DNA of 64,000 nt from Ceratodon purpureus (Eukaryota; Streptophyta; Bryopsida; Pseudoditrichales; Ditrichaceae), in assembly GCA_014871385.1 (NCBI GenBank), contig CM026431.1, forward strand, positions 7,685,778 through 7,749,777, in the 5' to 3' direction. The notes beneath the pieces are model-generated. The model ran no database searches. It was not told the origin of the DNA and worked only from the letters and a program-made list of their open reading frames with translations. How positions within the stretch are numbered: the stretch's first letter is position 1; every line of letters begins with the position of its first letter. The translations under genes and the position numbers were made by a program. This document shows positions 55,402-64,000 of the stretch, one piece after another.

Positions 55402-57488
55402 ATGCCTCATCCTCATCAAGTGTTAGCTCTGCAGCAATGTAATCCCACGAGTTTGTGGCAAGTGCCAACCTCCAGCTGCGGCCATAGTTTAAGTGTTAGA
55501 GCGCAGGCTTCACCGTGTACCAGCATGCCTGTCTTGCAAGTGGCGTCCTCTTCGGGTGTTCGAACAAAGGGGTTTAGTCTTTCATCACAGAGGTTTATGG
55601 TTTCACCGCGCACTGCGAGCCAACGATGCAACAGCATTTCAAATACGCCAACTGGTCGTAACACGGAAGAAATGCAGGTTCGTCTGGTGACCTCCTTATC
55701 CAACATTTCAATTCCACAACTAGGAATGGCTTTGTTGAAGTGTAAGTGACCCATAATTTACATTTAATGGTAATCATCTGAGTGTATGCAATAATGTAAC
55801 GGTTGTCTATTTCTGCTAAGACTGAACCCTAAAACTGAGTAAAGTCATTTATTCCCTTAGTTTGACGTTGAAATTGTGCCCTTCACATTGTTTTTTGATA
55901 GTCCTCCAGAGTGTATATTACTTCTTAGATTTCCAGATTCTATAACTGTGCCTGAGAGGATAGTGCTGTTTAGTCGCCCTTTCCAGTTTGTTTGTAAAAG
56001 GGCTTTCATGTGCATTGCTGTAGGAACTTATGTGTCCATGTGTTACCGAATATTTTGAAAATTACTTAAATGGTGGACAAATCCATTCCCGTGGCCAGCG
56101 GATATATTAGGGGTTTTTACTAGGTGAATGGGGCAGATCTCTTTTGAGTGCAGCAATAATTGCAATATGAATTACATGTCCTTGTTGGGATAGGAGTATT
56201 CGGAGGCACTTTGCTAGTAATTATTTGCAGGGGAGTTTGCAATATTGTTTTCACAGTCGTACGGAACCTTGCCAGGACGCAGAATTCGACCAGTTGGGAG
56301 AGGATGACCTCGATTCCTTGTTTGAAGAGTACGGGGAGACTGTGAAAAATGATGCAGAATCAAGCAATGTTACTTCTGAGGTTGATGATGATTCTGACAG
56401 TTTAGCTTGTGAGTCTCGAGATCCTTGTCCAACTCATACTAGCCCTTTCTCCAGTCACTATTAATTGTGTATCCCAAAGATCTTATCTGTAGGATCGTCC
56501 TTTTGTTTGGGCTTCGAGTATGCTCGGAAATCTTGATATTTGAAGGATATCTAGATGTCGTAAACTAGTCTTCATTTATATTTTTACATTTTCTGCGTAC
56601 TTATGCGGTGAAGGTGGCACGCAGTTGCGGTGGCCTTGGCTGAGGCTGCAAACGATGTGAAGGGCAGCGAGATCCAAGTGTTGTGTGTGAAGCCACTTAT
56701 CTACTGGACCCGTTTCTTTGTTGTCGTCACTGCCTTCTCCAAACCACAGATTGATGCCGTCGGGTATGTTGATAGTCTCGTAATGAATTAACTTTATTTC
56801 GTCTAGATAAATAGAATCCTATGATGGCTGGATCTACAAATCTGCAGATTTGCTAAATATGAAGATATTCTTCTCCTGAGTTAATATTATTGACTCGATC
56901 TTTCTATGAAGTTACTGTAAATGGCTGTAGTGAGTAAGCATATGGGAGCAGGGCCGTATTTATATTGCTCTGTGTTATTTGGGTGAATCAGGAAAAGGAT
57001 GCGAGATATAGCAGAGGAGAAGTTCAATCGCTCTCCTAAAGGCGATAGCAAGCCAAATGCATGGACTTTACTAGACTTTGGTAAGTAGATGAAATACTCT
57101 TCATAATCTGCTGGTCCTACCTACTCCATCTTGGAATCTATGAACCAATAAGCCGTTATTGGAGGTTGTGTTAATAACTAAGATTTTGGTTATTACTGAA
57201 GTGACTTGTTTTGCAGCTCATTTTTCTCTTGTTTTAGGTCTACATGATAAGACCTTTTAGTTAATGTCATACAGTTAATCTGAACTATGGCGCCATTTGG
57301 TTTTTACGTTGTCTGTCACAACTGGATTAATCAAGTTTTGTACTGAAATTCCTGGTTGCTGGGGTTATGCAGGCGATGTTGTGGTCCATATTTTTCTTCC
57401 CAAGGAAAGAGAATTCTACAACCTGGAGGAATTCTACGGAAATGCTACTCTCGTCCCGCTTCCCTTTGAAAACCGTTCTATGCAATGA
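55402..57488 (+). CDS. IOJAP: Iojap / RsfS ribosomal silencing factor, plastid
   Basis: Five exons: 55402-55677, 56231-56408, 56625-56763, 56992-57080, 57373-57488, all GT-AG and in phase, giving 265 residues. Residues 1-92 are Ser/Thr/Gln-rich and poor in acids, as in a chloroplast transit peptide. Exon 2 is an acidic linker (LGEDDLDSLFEEYGE). Exons 3-5 encode the DUF143 domain: VALAEAANDVKGSEIQVL, PLIYWTRFFVVVTAFSKPQ, KPNAWTLLDFGDVVVHIFLP and REFYNLEEFYGNA, close to plant Iojap proteins. RsfS binds ribosomal protein uL14 and blocks joining of the subunits; maize iojap mutants have plastids lacking ribosomes. The end of exon 1 is the least certain boundary: the donor at 55678 keeps phase, while a stronger-looking GTAAGT at 55742 does not. 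Confidence 0.9.
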
Positions 57489-58245
57489 TCTATAATGGAC
57501 TACATAGGAAAATCTCTATTGTTTATTCAATTTTTCAATCAGGCTGTAGAACCGTCTGCAATGTTATATCTTACAGAAATCACAACAGTTAACGGCCATC
57601 ATTGTGCTACACAGCATCAGAGTTGATCTGAGCGTTCAATTTTCTGTCTCTGGGTCCGTTATCTTTGGTAGCTAATTGCGTTGTAGTTATCAAAGTATAG
57701 TGCGTGTCTACTTGAGGGATTGAGTATTAAGAAGCTGATTACAGGACCATGAGAAGCTTGAAAGCCTAACATTCAATATCCAGATAAATCTTCTCCATTC
57801 TTGGGGTAATGCATATGGTTTTTAAAGGAGTTGTTCTCTATCAGGTCATCCCAAGCTAAAGTCAAGAAAATTTGAAGGGGTAAATTGGTAGAAATAACTA
57901 AAAAATAAATATTTTTGCTGTTTTCCTTGTATTCCTTATTTGTTTGGAATGCATGCACAATGCACAATCCCTTCTTTAGTGAATTAATCCATTTATATTA
58001 AATAACATAATACACCTCTTGAGTTGTCTTAAGCTTTTGTTGTGTTGATAAAGATTAATATCTATTATATCTTAATTACTACTAATATCAAAAAAAGAAA
58101 ATAAACTAACATTGCAACATTGAACTCTTTCTTTCAAATGTCTTTATGTGAAGAAAAGTACAATGCTAATTTGAAATTGAAAGATATCTCACAAATGAAT
58201 TTGATATTAACATTGAAAGCTTTTATTTGAAATATGATTTTTTTT

Positions 58246-58298
<53 letters not shown>

Positions 58299-58643
58299 TT
58301 AAACCTTGATAATGTAATTTAAAAATTAAAGAATACAATCCTTGACAAATTTTACTATAAACAAATTTTTTATTCAAAAAAAAATTACAAAACTATTTTA
58401 TGAAAAAGATTTACATAAAATTTCATAATCATAAATAACACTTTGGAATTACAATTCATAAAATCATTCTTTTTAGAGTAGGGTGTAAAAGTTTGCTGAA
58501 TGATAATTTAAATGATTTGCAATATTATAAAAAATGATTTTGATGGTACTATCCATTAGTTGTTATACCATTTAACAAATGTATATGAAACTTTCAACCT
58601 TCCTAATGCCACAACTCTTAATTGAGTTATAGCACCAATGCCA
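57489..58643. other. AT-rich intergenic stretch
   Basis: No gene seen. 57970-58640 is very AT-rich and holds an (AT)n microsatellite at about 58248-58295. Confidence 0.6.
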
Positions 58644-59420
58644 TTAAAAATTATAATACAATTTTTGACTCAATGTCCTCTCTTTGCATGCTTGCAATAT
58701 TTCCGGCACCCTAAAAAATCCCGTTCCTACAACTCCAACAGAACATTCGTAATCTGCTATATAACAAATCCACTTTGGCCACCCACTTTTGAATTCTTTC
58801 ACAAGTACATTTGATGCCTTTAGATCCCTATGAATGATGTCGCGATTGTGGAGCCAATCCACCCCTAATGCAATATCATACATCATGAGTTCACCATCCT
58901 CTCTTGAAAATGGCCCACAATCCCCACCACTTCTCAATTCCATATTGCGTTCAATCAAACTCCGGAGATCGAAATCATCCTTTTGCATCAAGAATGCAAA
59001 CTGGCCATTCTTCAATAATATACCTCGAAGTACTTGACAAAAGTACCTTGGGGTCACCTTAGGTATAGGGGACTTCAAATTTTCTATCTCCTCCACATGC
59101 TTTTGCAACAATCCATGGGGCAATTGGGATTTCAAGTCTCTCAAGAATGTCCCCTTCTTGAAGACCTTCACCACATGCTTAATTCCCTTCCTCTCATCCC
59201 TCTCATTATCCTTTGGATTCCACCATGTGACCTTGGCATGGAAGAGCTCCGCCTGCCCACCCTCTGCAAACTTCTCCCCCACCACCAACTCACCTTGCAT
59301 TTTTACTTTCTCAAGTTCATAACCTAATGTTTGGAAGAAGTCACCCGAGGTGGGGTGGCGCTGCAGTTCCATGAATTCCTGCTTGTTGCTCTTTTCGGCC
59401 TCGCCTTCTTCTTCAGCCAT
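58644..59420 (-). CDS. Protein kinase, C-lobe missing, DYE in place of DFG
   Basis: Encodes 258 residues from the ATG at 59420; the open frame extends upstream without an ATG, so a 5' exon is possible. Kinase features in order: glycine loop FAEGGQAELF, beta-3 lysine HVVKVFKKGTFL, a long linker, FAFLMQKDDFDLRSLI hinge, ALGVDWLHNRDIIHRDLKASN catalytic loop, then IADYECSVG where DFG is expected, then GTGFFRVPEIL (APE position). The protein stops 17 residues later, so subdomains IX-XI are absent. The altered DFG (Asp kept, Gly lost) may be a family trait. The missing C-lobe makes this copy probably non-functional. It lies head to head with decayed relatives on the plus strand. Confidence 0.75.
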   Translation of the reverse strand: MAEEEGEAEKSNKQEFMELQRHPTSGDFFQTLGYELEKVKMQGELVVGEKFAEGGQAELFHAKVTWWNPKDNERDERKGIKHVVKVFKKGTFLRDLKSQLPHGLLQKHVEEIENLKSPIPKVTPRYFCQVLRGILLKNGQFAFLMQKDDFDLRSLIERNMELRSGGDCGPFSREDGELMMYDIALGVDWLHNRDIIHRDLKASNVLVKEFKSGWPKWICYIADYECSVGVVGTGFFRVPEILQACKERTLSQKLYYNF

Positions 59421-60351
59421 GCAAAATGTGTTAAAGAAGGAACAACAGGTGGACTTCTTCACCCAAGCCACTGCTAGACTGATCCGCCAGAGTGCTCCAG
59501 TGAACCTTGGAGCGCTCGATCTGCTGCTGCACACTGCTCTCATTATTGGACGGAGTGCTCGCAGAGGCTTCCCCCGACTGGCGCATGCATGAGTTCCCCA
59601 TCTCTGCAACAAAATACGAGGTGCTATCGTTAATCTGGAAATTATCTTCTAAATATCGCTACCGAGTATGCGCCCAAATCTAGCACTCAGTACGAAAACT
59701 GGAAATTACTCGCACACACAATCTCAAAGAAACCAACTCACAACAGAGTTGCACCACCGACAACCAGTGCAAGCAAAACAGACGAGGAAAGACAAAGTGT
59801 CGAGAGACGCAATGATGCAGTATTCCCGCATTAGGAAGATCGCAGCTGCAAGAGAAGAATGGCCGGCGCTTACCCGTCAACGGATGCCTAGTGATTTCGT
59901 GCGATTAAGAGTACAACCGGCAACGCTGGCGATGTTCCAACACACCTCCACGAGCGCCAACTCCAGATGTGCGGAGCGCGACCGGAAATGCTGGGGTTTG
60001 GGAGCCTTGACGGAGAGGTCACCGAGCAGCAGCAACAGATCAGAGTATACTCTACGCACAGTAGCACAGCGTCTCCAACCCTTGCCCAACACCCCTCGTA
60101 TGTCTACTCCACACCTGCTCAAAGTCTTCACAGAGTAGCACAACCTACCGCCAGCGCCCTTACTAACAAACTCCGAAACAATCCACGCACCCCTCTCCTG
60201 AACGCGAGAAACCTCACAACGGCAACTCAACCTTGCTCCTTAAGATGGACACTGAGCTAGACTAAGTCACTAAGTCACAGGAAGCCACAGAACCACCCTC
60301 TCGAAGCCACGTCTAGAGCAATAAACCAAACCCTATATCCAACCTGCTCAG
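59421..60351. other. Region between divergent kinase-related sequences
   Basis: It contains open frames on both strands (59668-60138 plus, 59877-60230 minus) but nothing I recognise. It is probably promoter and UTR sequence of the divergent genes. Confidence 0.4.
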
Positions 60352-61140
60352 ATGCCATCGCCGAGTTGGGAATCATCTCCCGACTTCCCAAGCACTGTTC
60401 AAAACGCGCTTCTGGAGAATGTGGGACCACGTGCGAACCCGTCCATCACCGTGGCAGGACTTGCGGAGCTACCCTAACCTTGCGGGGATTAACTTAATTT
60501 GCGAAATTGCGGGCTTCATCGTGGAGGAGAATCTCTCCTTGGGGCACACATTGACCGTTCTGTGCATTGCTACAGCGACCCAGGCTGCGTGGTTACAAGC
60601 TTGTATCCAGATACTCGAGGCTGATATTCCGTACCAGTGGGTAGGATTTTCTTTTCTTTCGGTGGGGAATTTGGCACAAGTTGGGTTTCCGTGTTGGAGT
60701 ACTGAGGGTATTGGACGCCGATGCCAGGAGAGTTTCGGGAATATGTTGTGATGCGATTGGAAGGGTTCATTCTACTGCGCTGTTTCCTTTTATCATCCAC
60801 AGATTCGACTCTCGAGTCTTTCAAACTCCGTCTCAAGCTTGTTGAAAAGCTTCCCTCCACTTTCTCCGATCCGGAGATTGTATGCAAAGTTGCGGTCTTC
60901 TCTTCAAGACATTGCCGATATTGGGGACTTAACGGTGTCTAGGTTTGTCTTCGTCCATCCTAAACCCATGTCCATTTCTTTCATGTCAACTTTCTCAAAG
61001 CAGTGGGAGAGTCAAGGAGTGGATTCTTATCAGGTTTTCTCTTTCGTCTATACAAGTCCGGTGTTCTGTTCCTTCTCATTCCTCTCTGTTTTTTTTGAAG
61101 TGCTCTTGGTAGACGTGCACGTTTTTCTTGACTCTTGATT
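60352..61140 (+). pseudogene. Decayed N-terminal part of a kinase-family gene
   Basis: The ATG at 60352 opens a frame beginning MPSPSWESSPDF that stops after about 43 codons. Coding-like pieces continue in other frames: PNLAGINLICEIAGFIVEE, LSLGHTLTVLCIATATQAAW (hydrophobic, membrane-like) and then LRLKLVEKLPSTFSDPEIVC and LRSSLQDIADIGDLTVSRF. Several frame changes are needed to read it through. I do not know the family. It is placed just upstream of a kinase-like fragment on the same strand, which is why I group them. Confidence 0.4.
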
Positions 61141-61219
61141 GCAGAAGTAGTGCAACTGCTCTTGACTCTGCTACAAAGCTCTGCAGTGGTGGAGTCCAAA
61201 TGCTTATTGCAGGTTCTTT

Positions 61220-61375
61220 ATGAACCGCAGAAAGCAGTTGAAGATGGGTTCAAAGATTGCAGCGGAAGGGCGAGCCGGAAGTTATGGTGCAATTTTTGAG
61301 GGAGATTCCAGGGCTTTTATGTTGAAGATCTTTAAGCATGATACTTTTCTCGGTGAGCTCAAGCGCCTAGAAACC
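61220..61375 (+). pseudogene. Kinase N-lobe fragment
   Basis: KIAAEGRAGSYGAIFEG reads as a glycine-rich loop and AFMLKIFKHDTFLGELK as strand beta-3 with its lysine. The latter resembles HVVKVFKKGTFLRDLK of the minus-strand kinase at 58644-59420. Only this piece of the kinase domain remains; a probable acceptor (TTGCAG) lies just before it at about 61212. Confidence 0.55.
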
Positions 61376-62554
61376 ACTTCCTTACTTATTATGATAAATG
61401 TGGAGACGAGAATAGGCTTGGAGGCATTTGGTAGAGGCTGAGTTTATATGGAGCAATCACTATGAGAAGCTGGGTCGATACATTGAGTCACCTCCAACGC
61501 CAGGCATCTAATATACGACTGCATAAGATTAGGTTTGGAAGCGAGTTTGATTTCAGACCTTTTTTGAGTCGGCAAGCCAACAAATGTGAGTTGGTAAGGC
61601 TGGGACATTGTAATGTTTTTTGAGAACCGTAGTAGGTCTGATCAACAGACTTACAGACACTAATCAGATGGCAACATGAAACAGATTGTCAAGTTGTGAT
61701 TTGAGTTTTGGGAAGGCAGATTTCACGTCGCTGGCTGGTGTCATGCGAGATGAGAGTTTCAGGTATGTGTTGGTTCTCTTCTTAATTTTGCAATTTCGCA
61801 GAGTCCTACATATGCAATATAATTGGAACAAGCATTTGTACGGTAACCGTATCTGTTGGCGGAGTTTACACACGTTCTTCGGCTGAATGGCATAGACCTG
61901 TTCTTGATCGACATTATCATGCCTTGAATGATGTACATGTCTTGACTCGCTTACTGATCGTCTTTCTTTGCTTCAAAATCTCCCAATCTGTATCATGATT
62001 TCATCTGAATATGTGCCTATGTGATGGGTGATTGCAGAATGTATCACCGAATACCCAGCCACTAAGCATGAGAATGAAGGTGACTATTCTTCACAAACCA
62101 GAGGAAACATTCTCCAACAAGGTCCTCTTCGTTCTTTGGTCACCATCTGTTCCTTTGAATTCTAAAACTTTGCTGACTTTGAGATGCATAACAGATTGCA
62201 ACTGTGTCTGGTTCCCGGAAATGATTTGGCAGTGTACACTTTCTCTATTTCTAAACCACATCTGTGATAGTACCCATTGACCTTATTTTTGCCGCGTCAA
62301 TTGGCAAGTTGGATTCAGTTTCTGCCTTAAATGCTGAAGAAAAGTAAAATTATACCATTTCTGTACAATGGAATACTACACTCAATGAACGGTACAAATG
62401 GATTGATAGGTACACTAGGATTTTAAAATAGAACATTCTTCTCAAAATCGAAAGTCCTTGAAATTCAAGCGCCATTCTAACCTATTCGGAATATCCCTTG
62501 AATTGGAACTAGATAATTTTGGAAGGCAACAGGCGAAATGGTGAAGAAGAATAA
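61376..62554. other. No recognisable feature
   Basis: Non-coding as far as I can see; presumably decayed gene or intron sequence. Confidence 0.4.
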
Positions 62555-63250
62555 GTGAGATGGAGGAGAGAGAGATTTTGGAGAATAAATGCTGCAAATA
62601 GCATTGATGAATCGGAGTCATCTCTGCCTGGAGGCCTGGACAATGCAGCCAACAGATACTTGGAGCTGCTGATCTTCACATTGAAGACATGCAGTGTCCG
62701 CAATCTGTCCATGGTGTTGTCGGCGCTGGTGGAGATCAAGCACAAGTCGGTGCTCAGGGGCATGATCAAGTCACATAGTGTGCAGGTGTTTTCTACTACA
62801 TGCTAAATGCGCACCAGTGTTCCTTCGAAACGACTCCCAATGATTCTCCGTAGCACGCTCCATGTGCTCCAGCACTCAGAGTGGCATGGAGTGTTCCGAG
62901 ATGTTGATCTCACCTGCTCTGGCCCCGAGTTCTGCACCGTACTGCTTTCGCAGCCAGTCTTCGACCTGACGATGTACTCCAACTCTTAAGTTTGCACCCT
63001 GGCTTCGACATTCCAAAACCTGAGGTTCGACAGCCCAGAGGTCACCCCAACCATGATGAATGCAATGAAGCACAGACTCGGCTAAGGTTGAAGCCGAGAG
63101 AGCACGTAAGGAGGCGAGGCCGGAATCAAATCGATCATGCCAACCGTGTACACAGATTAAGGAATGAGCCGTTTCAGAAATTTCTCCTGGTCTCCAAGGA
63201 CGATGCAAAATATGACATAGTTTTGTGGTCGCTACAAGGAGGTGATTAGC
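62555..63250 (+). pseudogene. Decayed C-terminal helical part of the same gene family
   Basis: Coding-like pieces in shifting frames: GLDNAANRYLELLIFTLKTC, MVLSALVEIKHKSVLRGM, MILRSTLHVLQHSEWHGVF, PEFCTVLLSQPVFDLTMYS and, near 63160, RNEPFQKFLLVSKDDAK. They look like helical-repeat segments. The first piece is open from about 62540 to the stop near 62805. The link to the kinase fragment upstream is inferred from strand and proximity only. Confidence 0.4.
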
Positions 63251-64000
63251 TTTATTAACATACCTGCATGGTGATAGGTAATGTGCTTGCAGGAGCATCA
63301 GAATCTCTGTACTGAAACAGATACGTTTCTGTAATTAAACAGATAAGTCCTAGACTACAAGTGTGAACTTGTTTGGCATATCAACTTTGTGAGAATATTT
63401 TTAATCAAAATCGATTACAACCATCTACACCCTTGTCAAAGAATTTGCAATTCATAACTCTGGTGGGATCGCTTTGCGTTTCATTTGGCAACAACGGTTC
63501 ATTTATCAGCACAGCAATAACGCCGATCATTGAGGAACTTCATGATTATGAATCTTTCTTATCGTACTGAGAATGATACCTACATGGTGCATTGCGTGGC
63601 AGGTCGACGAGTGGTGGGAGCAGCCGGCAGCAACTGCTGTGGATTGGATTTTAGTAGATGGGCAGAATGTGGCTGCTTGGCTTGCGCATGTGAAACAGCT
63701 TCAGAAAGCTTTCTACGAGCAGCAACTTTTGTGATTTATTGGCTGCTTCTCACTGTTAAGAAACGACCTGTTTTGTAACAATATCATCATTAGGATATAC
63801 ACAGGATCTCTCTGGTCCACTGCAAGTCACGAAATTGCACCTTTTTGGTACTAATCTCTCTTTTTTTGTTTATTTTTTATTTTTTGGGTGATATGAAATG
63901 TGGGTGTCATGAGAAGCTGCGGTGATTGATGTGCATTTCCACCCTCTTGTAATTTTTCACTTTCCTATCAGAGTTCATTGCAGCATTTACTCTTTGCATG
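63251..64000. other. No recognisable feature
   Basis: Short frames only; a T run near 63860-63880. Nothing supported. Confidence 0.4.

Noticed and set aside
55678-55749. Extension of Iojap exon 1 to the GTAAGT at 55742
   Set aside because: It would put exon 2 out of phase and give an early stop; the donor at 55678 keeps the acidic linker and the DUF143 domain in frame.
59668-60230. Open frames on both strands between the divergent kinase-related sequences
   Set aside because: Low-information sequence on both strands with no family resemblance; more likely UTR or promoter.

Overview
The window looks like nuclear DNA of a land plant, most likely a seedless one such as a bryophyte. The evidence is multi-exon genes with GT-AG introns, a plastid Iojap/RsfS gene with a transit-like N-terminus, a plant S1-type (SPH) secreted protein, an L1-clade LINE with an RT zinc-binding domain, and eukaryotic tRNA genes with A and B boxes and oligo-T terminators. 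The species cannot be named from the sequence alone.

From 532 to 46653 the window is one tandem array of a 627-bp unit, each unit carrying one tRNA-Ile(AAU) gene on the minus strand. I count 26 uninterrupted tRNA genes. Copies are almost identical; I noticed only a handful of single-base differences. The array is broken by three insertions. (a) At 1-531 a 5'-truncated LINE ends inside a tRNA gene. (b) At 10565-18474 a 7.9-kb LINE, with ORF1 (zinc knuckle) and ORF2 (endonuclease-RT), sits inside another tRNA gene between 15-bp target duplications, in the tRNA's orientation. (c) At 18933-40025 a 21.1-kb element with about 72-bp terminal inverted repeats and a 10-bp target duplication sits in the spacer of a unit. 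If the insertions and one copy of each duplication are removed, the 627-bp register is kept exactly.

The 21-kb element is the most interesting object here. Reading left to right it carries a 188-bp minisatellite; a 12-exon gene on the minus strand for an intact predicted 1,282-residue protein joining a ParB-like domain to a beta-class DNA amino-methyltransferase-like domain with altered motifs; a small divergent gene of 149 residues; a decayed Mutator-like (MULE) transposase with a GCM/WRKY-type zinc region; and a secreted protein with two S1/SPH-like domains. A short motif (TGCTCGG and its complement) is scattered over the element, mostly in introns of the methyltransferase-like gene.

Right of the array (46654-64000) lie minisatellites, an intact hAT transposase gene (48794-51037), a two-exon secreted class C beta-lactamase-like serine hydrolase (52294-54017), a five-exon Iojap/RsfS gene (55402-57488), a C-terminally truncated protein kinase gene on the minus strand (58644-59420), and scattered decayed pieces of a related kinase-containing gene on the plus strand (60352-63250).

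The overall picture is a tRNA array used as a landing place for selfish DNA, much as rDNA arrays host R-type LINEs, with one lodger large enough to carry a chromatin-modifier-like gene and a secreted-protein gene.
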